NCBI GenBank assembly: GCA_016208495.1 | Contig: JACQXX010000112.1 | Span: forward strand, 68,616 to 129,422 | DNA from: Acidobacteriota bacterium | GTDB lineage: Bacteria > Acidobacteriota > Blastocatellia > Chloracidobacteriales > Chloracidobacteriaceae | Length of the DNA: 60,807 nucleotides | Reading direction: 5' to 3' | Shown: positions 7,532 to 15,985 of the stretch, piece by piece | Layout of the letters: each line of letters begins with the position of its first letter | Position numbering within the stretch: position 1 is the stretch's first letter | Position numbers and translations under genes: made by a program | The notes under the pieces: generated by a model | What the model was told of the DNA's origin: nothing | Databases searched by the model: none | Seen by the model: only the letters and a program-made list of their open reading frames with translations

Positions 7532-9031
7532 TTACGGCATGGTGAATGAGAGGAAATTTACCACAGCCCGGCGTTCTCCAGGGAGTGCACGCTTAACGAC
7601 GACGACGACATCGTCATTTGGACCCAGCTTTTTCACCGTTTCCTGGAAATCCTGTTCGGTCGTTATCGGCTTACGGTTGATCGCAATGATCAAATCCCGC
7701 TCGCGGATTTTTGCATCAGCGGCGACACTTGACGGTTCGACATCGGTCACCACCACACCTGGATCAGATTCGTTCAGAATTCCAGCCAGTCCCATTTGCT
7801 GAACCTTCAACCGGGTCAGCGTTCCAACCCGCAACCCAAATTCACGCGGGACCGGGCGCTCAATCGAACGGCTATAGTTGCGCCGCAGCAACGGAGGCAC
7901 TGATGGAAATTTGGTTGAGGGCATCACCCGTTCATCCACCCGTAGCCGGGCCGTTTGACTGCGTCCATCGCGATAAAACTCAATTTTGACGTCACTCCCA
8001 ACCGGGGTTGAGGCCACCCAGCGGACCAGATCCCGATCATCACGCACAGTGTGACTGTCAAAGGAAACAATGACGTCACCGCTTTTTAAACCTGAACGGG
8101 CCGCGGGCCCATCTACTTCAACATACTGGACCAGTGCTCCTTGCCCACGCGGGATGCTATAGACCTGAGCAAACTGAGGTGAAACCTGATCCAGAAAAAC
8201 ACCCAAATACCCACGTACAACCTGACCTGTGGTGATAAGTTGACGATAGACATCTTTGACTGTTACCGAGGGAATGGCAAAACTAATCCCATTAAATCGG
8301 CCATCCTGAGTGGCAATCTGGGTATTGATGCCGATCACTTCCCCATCCAGATTCAGCAATGGACCACCTGAATTTCCAGGATTGATGGCGGCATCGGTTT
8401 GGATAAACTGTTGTAAATTGCGCCGTTTATCGGTCACTCGCTCTTTGGCGCTGATGATTCCAGCCGTAACGGTTTGATCCAGGCCAAAGGGACTCCCAAT
8501 CGCCACCACCCATTCACCAACTTTCAACGCATCAGAATCACCAAATTTGACGGGTTGCAGCGGAGTTCGGGATGAAATTTTGACCACCGCGATATCGGTC
8601 TCATCATCCACGGCAATGAGACGGGCGGGAACTTCAACACCATTAAACAATTTGACATTAATCCGTGTTGCATCGCGGACAACATGATAATTCGTCAGGA
8701 TGTAGCCATCTTTATCAACAATGAACCCAGAACCAGTGCCACGGCCAACCAGATCGCCTTCAGGATTATCCACCGTTGTGATATGCACCACCGAAGGCTC
8801 TACGTTTTCAGCCACCCTGGCAAATGATAAGGACAAGGAAACAGCCGTTTGATCAGGAGACCAGCCCCGTGCCCAAACCTGACTCAATGACCGACCTTCA
8901 GGTAGACCAAGAACGGCCATCACCAGCATTCCCAGAACAATTCCGACCACAAGGCTCAGGGAGAAAACAGCAACCAGAATCCAACGCGGCAGCACACTGG
9001 ACTTCCGCAGGTTAACAGCTTGATTCGGCAT
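7532..9031 (-). CDS. HtrA/DegP-family S1C serine protease with two PDZ domains
   Basis: Envelope quality-control protease (about 499 aa from the chosen start). A transmembrane segment (about residues 13-38) anchors it to the inner membrane with the catalytic part outside. The chymotrypsin-like triad is visible as TNYHVV (His), DDETDIAVV (Asp) and GNSGGPL (Ser). Two PDZ domains follow, one containing RSGLKSGDVIV and one containing IRERDLIIAI. Start ATG at 9029-9031 is preceded by AGGAAAG; a longer frame to 9202 would overlap the divergent gene and lacks support. It is divergent from the BMP-family lipoprotein gene, sharing a regulatory region of about 170 bp. Confidence 0.94.
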   Translation of the reverse strand: MPNQAVNLRKSSVLPRWILVAVFSLSLVVGIVLGMLVMAVLGLPEGRSLSQVWARGWSPDQTAVSLSLSFARVAENVEPSVVHITTVDNPEGDLVGRGTGSGFIVDKDGYILTNYHVVRDATRINVKLFNGVEVPARLIAVDDETDIAVVKISSRTPLQPVKFGDSDALKVGEWVVAIGSPFGLDQTVTAGIISAKERVTDKRRNLQQFIQTDAAINPGNSGGPLLNLDGEVIGINTQIATQDGRFNGISFAIPSVTVKDVYRQLITTGQVVRGYLGVFLDQVSPQFAQVYSIPRGQGALVQYVEVDGPAARSGLKSGDVIVSFDSHTVRDDRDLVRWVASTPVGSDVKIEFYRDGRSQTARLRVDERVMPSTKFPSVPPLLRRNYSRSIERPVPREFGLRVGTLTRLKVQQMGLAGILNESDPGVVVTDVEPSSVAADAKIRERDLIIAINRKPITTEQDFQETVKKLGPNDDVVVVVKRALPGERRAVVNFLSFTMP

Positions 9032-9200
9032 GGTTGGACTTTCCTTTTTCAGAGTAGTGCAGTTATATTTTCCGGGAAGTTGGGCCAACCCGCAATAGTG
9101 CTTGCTCTTCTTGGCCTCATCCCCAACCTTCACCATCACATTTGGCCCGGCGCTGTGCCACCCACCAGCGGTGGATGGCGGATTATTTCGTTTGAAAGGC

Positions 9201-10388
9201 ATGTCTTCAATGCAGGTTCACTGGATCAACCGACTCAGACACACCTCCGCAGAGCGAAAAAATAACCGTTCACAATGGGTCATTCTGGGAATCGGAATCC
9301 TGACAGCCCTGCTTTTGGCTCAGACCGCCTGCACACCTCCCCCTCCCTCTTCACCAACCACGGCACATTCAGTTCCGAAAAAAGGCCCGCTCACTGATGG
9401 GAAATTCCGGGTTGGGTTTATTTCAACCCAAACACCGACAACAGTTGATGTGTGGAATGATCAAGGAAATCAGGCTCTGGCTCTGATGGAAAAGGAATTT
9501 GGGGCCATCATCCTGAAACGAGATGGGGTCCTCACCCCAAAAGAACGTGAACGGGCGTTTACCGCCCTGGCCGAAGAAGGCTGCAATGTCATCATTGGGC
9601 ACGGTCGGGAATTTATGGCCGAGGCGTTGCTGATCGCCGGCTCATATCCCAATACCCTGTTTGTCGTCACAAATGGCGACCAGGAATCAAGCAATGTCAC
9701 CAGTTTGGTTTTTGAACTGGGCCAGGCATCATACCTGGCCGGAGCAATTGCAGCCAAAGTTTCAAAAACCGGCCACGTTGGAGCCATTGGCCGCAAAGGT
9801 GACCCGGAATCCCGGAAAATCCTGAGTGCCTTTCGTAATGGCGCGCTCAAGGCCAATCCGGACATTCATTTTTCGCTTGCCTATCTGGATGATCCAACCG
9901 ATATCGCCAAAGCCCGCGAAGCTACCATAGCCCTCATTGACCGGGGTTCCGACCTGGTCGCCCACGATTGCGGGGCTGCGGCAACCGGCGTGTTTGAAGC
10001 CGTCAAAGAACGAAACGTACTGGTTTTTGGCGCCTGGGTTGATCAAATCAAGTCAGCACCCGACCAGGTCTTGATGAGCTATGTCGCCAACGTGCCAGCG
10101 GCACTGGCGGATCTGGTCTGGCAAATGAAGGAGGGCAAGAAAAAGGGCGGGATTGTTCGCCTGGGGATTAAAGAGAACGTGGTCGGGTTTGTGGTGAATG
10201 AAAAACTCAAAGCTGGTCGGATCAATCCGGAAATTGAAGGTGAATTAAATTTCCTGATGCACGACATCATGACTGCCGAAATCAATGTGTATCAAAGTGA
10301 AAGCGAGAGTACGGAGCCAAAAATTGAATTCTTTGATGGAGACGGCCCCACGACAGGTCCACCATCTTCCTCCAAACCCAAAAAATAG
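9201..10388 (+). CDS. BMP-family substrate-binding lipoprotein
   Basis: About 395 aa. N-terminal Arg-rich segment, hydrophobic stretch, then lipobox AQTAC gives a lipoprotein. The mature domain has the periplasmic-binding fold of the basic membrane protein (PnrA/Med) family, with GFISTQTPTTVDVWN at its start and the VGAIGRKGDPESRK and HDCGAAATGV blocks. Characterised PnrA-type proteins bind purine nucleosides for ABC import. No permease or ATPase gene is adjacent, so transport partners would be elsewhere or the protein may be a sensor. Start at ATG 9201 is a judgement: ATG at 9210 has better spacing to AAAGG. The C-terminus is a Pro/Ser/Lys tail. A strong bidirectional terminator follows. Confidence 0.88.
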   Translation: MSSMQVHWINRLRHTSAERKNNRSQWVILGIGILTALLLAQTACTPPPPSSPTTAHSVPKKGPLTDGKFRVGFISTQTPTTVDVWNDQGNQALALMEKEFGAIILKRDGVLTPKERERAFTALAEEGCNVIIGHGREFMAEALLIAGSYPNTLFVVTNGDQESSNVTSLVFELGQASYLAGAIAAKVSKTGHVGAIGRKGDPESRKILSAFRNGALKANPDIHFSLAYLDDPTDIAKAREATIALIDRGSDLVAHDCGAAATGVFEAVKERNVLVFGAWVDQIKSAPDQVLMSYVANVPAALADLVWQMKEGKKKGGIVRLGIKENVVGFVVNEKLKAGRINPEIEGELNFLMHDIMTAEINVYQSESESTEPKIEFFDGDGPTTGPPSSSKPKK

Positions 10389-10434
10389 CCTTACTCAATC
10401 GTCAGGAGTCAGTACGTTCCGTTCCTTCAAAAGC

Positions 10435-10469
10435 AAAAAAGCTCCGGCCAAACCTGCCGGAGCTTTTTC
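10435..10469. terminator. Bidirectional intrinsic terminator
   Basis: An A-tract leads into GCTCCGGC (10441-10448), a 7-nt loop, GCCGGAGC (10456-10463) and a T-tract. The A/T tracts on both sides let it stop the BMP-family gene on plus and tRNA-Glu on minus. Confidence 0.9.
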
Positions 10470-10475
10470 TATGAG

Positions 10476-10551
10476 TGGCGTCTCGTACGGGATTCGAACC
10501 CGTGTTACCGCCGTGAAAGGGCGGTGTCCTAGGCCCCTAGACGAACGAGAC
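10476..10551 (-). tRNA. tRNA-Glu (anticodon UUC)
   Basis: Read on the minus strand the gene starts GTCTCGT and ends ACGAGAC, discriminator G, then encoded CCA (10476-10478), giving a perfect 7-bp acceptor stem. The anticodon stem CCGCC/GGCGG encloses loop CTTTCAC with anticodon TTC. The T arm GGGTTCGAATCCC is standard. Length with CCA is 76 nt. A good promoter lies at 10602-10630 and a terminator immediately downstream. Confidence 0.97.
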
Positions 10552-10601
10552 ATAGGGGACTTGAGCCAGTGAAGTTGAAGCCCTTTGGCTCAAGGGCGCG
10601 G

Positions 10602-10630
10602 ATACTACACGAGGGAACTTGAGGCGTCAA
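10602..10630 (-). promoter_or_regulatory. Sigma70-type promoter for tRNA-Glu
   Basis: On the minus strand, TTGACG (-35, 10625-10630) is separated by exactly 17 nt from TAGTAT (-10, 10602-10607). The -10 lies about 50 nt before the mature tRNA 5' end. Confidence 0.65.
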
Positions 10631-10678
10631 TCACTTTTTTCGGGTTTTTGACGGAACTTTCCAAAAAGTGGGCCTTGA

Positions 10679-11818
10679 TTACCGCGAGAGTGCTCGCCTG
10701 ACATCACGGGCACTGACATATCCAACCACATACCCATCACCATCCAGAATCGCGGCATGTCCAATCTGGTTGGTTAAAACCAGGTGTTCTAAGTCGGCGA
10801 GCGGTGACTGGTGATCAATAAACAAAGCCTGATGAACCGGTTCCATTACATCCCGAACCAGGGTGGTTGCCCAGGCTTCAGGTGGAATGCTCTGTAATCG
10901 GCTCGCCTGGAAAATACCGTGCAACCGGCGCTGACTGATGACCGGAAACGTGGCAAATGGATGCTGGGGCTGTATCCGGGCCATAAAATCAGCCAGTGAC
11001 GTGGCAGGGGTCACTGAAACCGGAGGCCCGGTAACAGCATCCTGCGCAGTGGGTCCGCGTTTGACTGACTGTCTTGGAGTTGGAGTCACAGATGGTGCTG
11101 GTGATTGAGGCAGTGATTTCAGGGTTAACACCCGCATAAAAGCACCTGTCACCACAAGCGAAAGTCCCAAATTCCATCGCAGGAAAAATAAAATGCCGCC
11201 AGCCACGATGAGCACATTGGCAATCCATAAACTGAATTGCATGACCTGATGTGTTGCTTGATGAAAGCTCCCATTCCTCCACCACAATCCAGCCCGCAAA
11301 ATACGCCCGCCATCCAGAGGAAATCCAGGAATCAAATTGAATCCGGCTAAAATCACATTCAGCCAGCCCAGGTAGTGGGAAACCTGAGTCGCAACCGCAC
11401 GATAGGCAACCTGTTGCAACAACCATTCAGCCCCTAAAAACAGAATTCCAAGTAACAAACTGGCTGCCGGGCCCGCTGCGGCAATGCGAAACTCAGCTCC
11501 GGGGCTCCCTGGCTCGCCGGTCAAATGCGCCAGCCCCCCAAAGACATAGAGGGTAATGTTGTGAATGCCAACACCTTCAGCCCGCGCCACCAGTGAATGC
11601 GCCAGCTCATGAATTAAAATTGACAGGAAAAATAAAAGTGCGGTGAGGACGCCAAATCCAAGGTAGGTTATCACTGAAAGCCCAGGTACTAATCCCGGCA
11701 GATACACCCACCCAATCAACCATAAGTAAATCAGAAAGATGGCATACCAGCTTGGGTCAAGCAGCACTGGAATCCCAAATGGGCGGCTAATTTCAGTTGG
11801 ACGCAAGCGTGAAAGCAT
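10679..11818 (-). CDS. Site-2 protease (M50) with C-terminal CBS pair
   Basis: Intramembrane metalloprotease-like protein (379 aa). The zinc site is HELAH in a membrane helix at about residues 66-70, with the partner FPLDGG motif near 166-171; both are intact. Several hydrophobic helices cover residues 15-230. After a Pro/Thr-rich linker come two CBS-type segments (about 265-375, including DVMEP and GYVVGYVSARDVRRAL), which in related proteins sense adenine nucleotides. Proteins of this build process membrane-bound regulators in some bacteria; the substrate here is unknown. No strong ribosome site precedes the ATG. It follows the tRNA-Glu promoter region on the same strand. Confidence 0.92.
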   Translation of the reverse strand: MLSRLRPTEISRPFGIPVLLDPSWYAIFLIYLWLIGWVYLPGLVPGLSVITYLGFGVLTALLFFLSILIHELAHSLVARAEGVGIHNITLYVFGGLAHLTGEPGSPGAEFRIAAAGPAASLLLGILFLGAEWLLQQVAYRAVATQVSHYLGWLNVILAGFNLIPGFPLDGGRILRAGLWWRNGSFHQATHQVMQFSLWIANVLIVAGGILFFLRWNLGLSLVVTGAFMRVLTLKSLPQSPAPSVTPTPRQSVKRGPTAQDAVTGPPVSVTPATSLADFMARIQPQHPFATFPVISQRRLHGIFQASRLQSIPPEAWATTLVRDVMEPVHQALFIDHQSPLADLEHLVLTNQIGHAAILDGDGYVVGYVSARDVRRALSR

Positions 11819-11843
11819 TGAAAAACCATGACTGAAGAATTTC

Positions 11844-12066
11844 GGGCTGAAAAAACCAGGGCTGAGGGCTTGGAACTGAAGACGTCGGGCTGAAGACGTC
11901 GGGCTGAGAAAACCAGGGCTAAGGACTGAGGGCTGAAGAAAGTGGCTGAAGAATTGGTTTTATTTCATCCCTCATCCTTCATCCCTCATCCCTTCAATTG
12001 CTCCGAGCTTGCGAGTCTTCAGCCCCGAGCCCTGAGCCCTGGTTTTCAGCCCTCAGCCCTCAGCCC
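11844..12066. repeat. GGGCTGA inverted arrays with a TCATCCC core
   Basis: Degenerate GGGCTGA units with GAAGAC/GAAAAC linkers (11844-11949) are followed by TCATCCC heptamers (11965-11993) and then by the complementary TCAGCCC array (12017-12066). The core TTGGTTTTATTTCATCCC is shared with 36690-36728 and, inverted, with 52243-52275. Confidence 0.85.
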
Positions 12067-12078
12067 AATGTCTTCCGC

Positions 12079-13218
12079 CTATTCATATGACAGTGCTTTC
12101 ACCGGGTCGAGGCGAACAGCGCGCCAGGCAGGGTAGAGGGCGCCAATTGCCCCACCCGCCAGTGCAATGACAAAGGTAATCAGAATCCAATGGGGTTCAA
12201 ATTCAATATTTTTGATTGATGTGGCGTGGGTGATACCAAACCGGGCACTCAAGGCCAGAACATATCCGAGCAAAGCGCCTGCCGCGCTAATCACCAGGGC
12301 TTCTTGCTCAATGACGCGCAAAATAAAACTATTCGGTGCACCGAGGGACTTTAAGATGCCAATCTCCCGAGTTCGTTCTGAAACCGTGGTGTACATGGCC
12401 AGCAAAGTTACCAAAATGCTGATTCCCATGGCCACGCCAACCACGACATTGAGAAAGGTATCAAGCGCTGGTAGCCCCCGGGCATAAAAATTCGGCAGGT
12501 CCCGAGTCAAAATAACCTGGTCGGCGACTTCTGTGCCACCTTTATCGTTGAGGACGCGGGCATCTGAGTTTCTCTGAATTTGAATTGCCACCGCATCCTG
12601 AACCGCAGGTGACTCGCATTTCACCAGCAACATCGAGCACAGGTTCTGAGCCGCCAGTCGTTCCTGCATCGTTGACAGACGCATCTTGATTCGGGCACCG
12701 CTTTCCGGCCCGTACACCCCGGAAATCTTCATCATGCGGCCCATAACCTCGATTTCCTGACCGGTTTTCACCTTGCGCTCTTTGACCAGGTGATCATCAA
12801 TGATGACTTCCTCATCGGTTTGAGGTGCCGCTCCCTCAAGGAGCCGGATGCCGCTGATTTGTGAGTATTCTTCAAAATTGATGGCTTCAATCGCCCGAAA
12901 CCCCAGGCCAGAATCCGATGCCTGAACATATTGAATAATCGGGGAAACAATTTTTACCCCGGCAATCTTTTTGATTTCTTCAGCCCGGGCAATGGGCAGC
13001 GAAGGCTGGTTGGTCGGAATGCCAGCCGTCATTGTGCCGCTTGACCGAACCTGGATTTCAGCCCCGACTTTGGCTTCGCGGGTGCTTCGCTCGTGGAGCA
13101 CCCCGCGAGCTAATCCGACGGTTAATAAAATCAACACCGTGCTGACGGCAACCCCAAGGGCCGTTGCCAAAGAACGCGTTGGGCGGTGCTGAACGTTGGC
13201 CCAGATTAAATTATCCAT
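12079..13218 (-). CDS. ABC transporter permease, FtsX/MacB type
   Basis: 379 aa with the MacB/FtsX layout: one N-terminal membrane helix (about 17-37), a large extracytoplasmic domain (about 40-255) and three C-terminal helices. Between the first two of these lies TVSERTREIGILKSLGAP, the family signature. Such permeases work with a separate ATPase in lipoprotein release, drug efflux or mechanotransmission. No ATPase or adaptor gene is adjacent here, so its partner is unknown. No Shine-Dalgarno is obvious before the ATG. The 3' side abuts a repeat region. Confidence 0.9.
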   Translation of the reverse strand: MDNLIWANVQHRPTRSLATALGVAVSTVLILLTVGLARGVLHERSTREAKVGAEIQVRSSGTMTAGIPTNQPSLPIARAEEIKKIAGVKIVSPIIQYVQASDSGLGFRAIEAINFEEYSQISGIRLLEGAAPQTDEEVIIDDHLVKERKVKTGQEIEVMGRMMKISGVYGPESGARIKMRLSTMQERLAAQNLCSMLLVKCESPAVQDAVAIQIQRNSDARVLNDKGGTEVADQVILTRDLPNFYARGLPALDTFLNVVVGVAMGISILVTLLAMYTTVSERTREIGILKSLGAPNSFILRVIEQEALVISAAGALLGYVLALSARFGITHATSIKNIEFEPHWILITFVIALAGGAIGALYPAWRAVRLDPVKALSYE

Positions 13219-13637
13219 GACGTACTGGTACTCTCAATTGACCCGCTCTGAGACAAAGTGGGTCTGGTTTTCAACTTTCTTTAAAATCTTTGGATGTAGG
13301 GAGAAAAGGGGTCAATGTACACTCAGAGCACTCTTTGAGCAATCATAAGTTGACAGCCAACGGCATGTTGTTGCTCAAAGATCTTGCAAGCACACGGTGA
13401 ATCGTTCAAAGTAAGGCAGCATTAATTTCATTTACCAAATAAGATCATAATTATTATCGAGGTTGTCTGGCTCGTTTCATCCCCCTGAAACTTCTTCCGA
13501 CTCAACTTGTCTTGCATCCACCGTCCAAGCCAAGCCTGATGTTATCCATGCACTGATCGTGCGTGGCGTCTTTTCTTTTTTTTTCGAGGCGGAGGTTTAT
13601 TGAACAGACCACCTGTAGTTACAGAGGACTCGCACTT
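13219..13637. other. Divergent intergenic region with an inverted repeat
   Basis: Leader between the divergent permease and PIN-TRAM genes. A perfect 10-bp inverted repeat CTTTGAGCAA (13333-13342) / TTGCTCAAAG (13371-13380) encloses TTGACA at 13350-13355. No matching -10 at the right spacing was found. Unusually for this window it contains no tandem array. An ORF extension from 13563 is not favoured over the GTG start at 13638. Confidence 0.4.
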
Positions 13638-14795
13638 GTGAAGGGCTTTTTGAAAACTCCACCGAACTATGATGTGCTGCTGATCCGCGCTGTGTTTGTC
13701 GTGATTTTTGTAGCCACCGCATGGTTTCTCCGTCCTTTTTCCGGGAATGCACCGCTCTCCGCTGTCATTGCCTTGTCATCATCCCTCGTCATCATCTTCT
13801 TTGAGTTTCGAATCCGTCGCGCTTCATTCAAAGCACTGGTTGGTGGAACCCTGGGAATCATCCTTGGTTTTCTATGTGCCACACTCGTTGGCTCAATGCT
13901 GTCCATTCAAGATGGAATAGGAAGCCAGTCGCCAGCGCTGAGATCGTTTGTGACGCTGGCGGTGGTCTTTAGCTTCGGGTATATCGGATTGCTGATTGGG
14001 GCGACCAAATTTGATTTTCGCGATTTGATCTCACTGGGTGGTGTGCTGCAAACCGGAAACCGGATTCAGCACCTCATTCTCGACACCAGTGTCATTATTG
14101 ATGGACGGGTGGCGGATATTGCCGAAACCGGCTTTCTGGCTGGTCGCCTGGTAATTCCGCAATTTGTGCTCCGCGAGCTTCAGCAAGTTGCCGACAGTGC
14201 CGATTCAGCCAAGCGAAATCGCGGACGGCGCGGACTCGACATTCTGCAACGCGTTCAGAAAAACCCCAACCTGGACATTACCATCACCGATGTTGACTTT
14301 CCTGACATTCGCGAGGTTGATCTCAAACTGATCGAGCTGGCGAAACAACTTGATGGAAAGATTGTCACCAATGACTTTAACCTGAATAAAGTCTCTCAAT
14401 TGCGTGGCGTTCCCGTGCTCAACATCAATGAACTGGCCAATGCGCTGCGCCCGGTGGTGCTCCCTGGGGAGATTATGCGGGTGTTTATTCTGAAAGAAGG
14501 CAAAGAGTACAACCAGGGCGTGGCGTATCTCGATGACGGCACGATGGTTGTGGTTGACAATGCCCGCCGGAACATTGGCAAAACGATTGATGTCAATGTC
14601 ACCAGTGTGCTGCAAACCACGGCTGGAAAGATGATTTTCGGACGGTTTAACGACGAAAGCAGCATTCGACCTGAAGCCTCAATCCCTCCTCGGGATCCAC
14701 GTGAAGCCCGAATGGACCGTACCGAACGCTCTGAACGCCCGGAACGACTCAACGCTCCACGGCCAATCACACCAACTCCCTCGCCGAAAGCGTGA
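13638..14795 (+). CDS. PIN/TRAM-domain membrane protein (YacL-like)
   Basis: About 385 aa. Four hydrophobic segments in the first 130 residues are followed by a PIN nuclease-fold domain beginning LDTSVIIDGRVAD, with acidic residues at LDTS, IDGR and in IVTNDFNL. A TRAM domain follows (about 290-345), a predicted RNA-binding module. The C-terminus is a charged Arg/Glu/Pro-rich tail. YacL-type proteins are widely conserved beside ispD, as here, but their role is not settled; RNA cleavage is inferred from the domain. Start GTG at 13638 is supported by AGAGGA about 8 nt upstream. IspD follows in the same direction, separated by a repeat. Confidence 0.9.
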   Translation: MKGFLKTPPNYDVLLIRAVFVVIFVATAWFLRPFSGNAPLSAVIALSSSLVIIFFEFRIRRASFKALVGGTLGIILGFLCATLVGSMLSIQDGIGSQSPALRSFVTLAVVFSFGYIGLLIGATKFDFRDLISLGGVLQTGNRIQHLILDTSVIIDGRVADIAETGFLAGRLVIPQFVLRELQQVADSADSAKRNRGRRGLDILQRVQKNPNLDITITDVDFPDIREVDLKLIELAKQLDGKIVTNDFNLNKVSQLRGVPVLNINELANALRPVVLPGEIMRVFILKEGKEYNQGVAYLDDGTMVVVDNARRNIGKTIDVNVTSVLQTTAGKMIFGRFNDESSIRPEASIPPRDPREARMDRTERSERPERLNAPRPITPTPSPKA

Positions 14796-14798
14796 AGA

Positions 14799-14905
14799 AT
14801 GACCAAATGACAAGGTGACCTTTTGACAAGGTGATTCATTCACTATTCATAAGGATTTTGTCACCTTGTCACCTTGTCATTTGGTCACCTTGTCAAAAAG
14901 TCACC
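14799..14905. repeat. GTGACAAG inverted arrays with conserved spacer
   Basis: GACAAGGTGAC-type units (14799-14832) and complementary TTGTCACC units (14856-14905) flank a spacer. The 36-nt stretch 14830-14865 recurs as an exact reverse complement at 30861-30896, the spacer of the array pair before glmU. Confidence 0.88.
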
Positions 14906-14921
14906 CTCTCATTCCATCACC

Positions 14922-15620
14922 ATGAACATCGCACTTGTCCCAGCAGGCGGGTCCGGCTCACGGTTCGGAGCCGCCAAAGCCAAGCAGTTTCTTGAACTTG
15001 CTGGGGTTCCGATCATTATTCGCACCCTGCGGCACCTCTGTGCCTGCCCTGACATTTCAGCGGTGATTGTTGCGTTGCCGGAAAGTGATCAATTGCAATT
15101 TCAAGAACTCCTGACTGAATTCCCACTTCCAAAGCCCTGTCAGTCAGTGATTGGCGGACGCGAACGACAGGATTCGGTGTTTGCGGCGCTTCAAGCTGCT
15201 CCAGTTGAAACACAATATTTCGTCGTTCATGATGCCGTTCGACCTTTCATTTCAGCCCACCTTATTTCCACAACTCTGGTTGCTGCCAGAGAAGACAGAG
15301 CTGCCATCGTTGGCCATCCAGTCACTGACACAATTAAACTGGTTGAAAATGGGGTAGCGATTTCCACCCCTCCCAGAAATACCCTGTTTGCCGTCCAAAC
15401 TCCTCAAACATTTGAAGCTGCGCTGCTTCGTCAGGCACACGACCAGGCGAGTCGCGAAGGCTGGCGCGCCACTGATGATGCAATGCTGGTTGAACACCTG
15501 GGAGTGCCGGTGCGCATTGTGCCAGGACCGCTGGATAACCTGAAAATTACCCATCCACGGGATTTGGAACTGGCGGAATTTGTGCTGAAACAACAGGAAC
15601 GAATGAAGAATGAAGAATGA
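14922..15620 (+). CDS. ispD: 2-C-methyl-D-erythritol 4-phosphate cytidylyltransferase
   Basis: Transfers CMP from CTP to MEP in the non-mevalonate isoprenoid pathway. The 232-aa length is normal. The nucleotide-binding N-terminus LVPAGGSGSRFG with a following KAKQF is intact, and VHDAVRPF is the IspD signature. Start ATG at 14922 gives MNIALVPAGG; the longer reading frame upstream is only array sequence. The last residues RMKNEE and the TGA are encoded by GAAGAAT repeat units, so the repeat has fixed the C-terminus. It follows the PIN-TRAM gene. Confidence 0.95.
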   Translation: MNIALVPAGGSGSRFGAAKAKQFLELAGVPIIIRTLRHLCACPDISAVIVALPESDQLQFQELLTEFPLPKPCQSVIGGRERQDSVFAALQAAPVETQYFVVHDAVRPFISAHLISTTLVAAREDRAAIVGHPVTDTIKLVENGVAISTPPRNTLFAVQTPQTFEAALLRQAHDQASREGWRATDDAMLVEHLGVPVRIVPGPLDNLKITHPRDLELAEFVLKQQERMKNEE

Positions 15621-15623
15621 CTC

Positions 15624-15877
15624 AAATTTTGCCCAAAATAACACGACCTTGCCCAAAGACCGCTGCCGACCAGGGCGGGACATGCCGCGTAAGCGGGAAG
15701 CGGTCAGGTCCTGAGAGTGGAATCGAACTTCACCGAAATTGAGCCTTCGCGGTGACGAAACTGACTTCCACCCTGTTTTTTTATGTCCTTTATGTCCTTT
15801 ATGTCCTTTGGCTCGGGCTCAATCAATCGAATTGGTGACGAAAACTGAGGAAGAGGTCAGTATTTTGGGCAAAATTT
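15624..15877. repeat. 254-bp segment with perfect 17-bp terminal inverted repeats
   Basis: AAATTTTGCCCAAAATA (15624-15640) and its complement (15861-15877) bound a non-coding segment. It contains a TATGTCCTTT decamer array (15782-15809). It starts 3 nt after the ispD stop. No ORF or target duplication is clear; MITE-like by structure only. Confidence 0.65.
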
Positions 15878-15880
15878 AGG

Positions 15881-15985
15881 GAATGAAGAATTGAGAATGA
15901 AGAATGAAGAAACGTCGCTTCTCAGATGGTTTTGACGACTCGCTACTTGCTACTCGCTACTCGCTTTCCTCCGCTACTCGCTTTT
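15881..15985. repeat. GAAGAAT then CTCGCTA arrays, left bracket of the EutN module
   Basis: GAAGAAT-type units (15881-15913) are followed by CTCGCTA units (15941-15985). The first 33 nt are an exact reverse complement of 17310-17342, and both sides also share a GTTTTGAC-CTCGC-like continuation. The CTCGCTA array runs into the EutN stop codon. Confidence 0.85.

Noticed and set aside
10389-10572. Plus-strand ORF continuing across the terminator and tRNA
   Set aside because: It reads through a strong terminator and antisense to tRNA-Glu.
15660-15760. tRNA-like GGAATCGAACTTC stretch
   Set aside because: T-loop-like motif only; acceptor and anticodon stems could not be formed.
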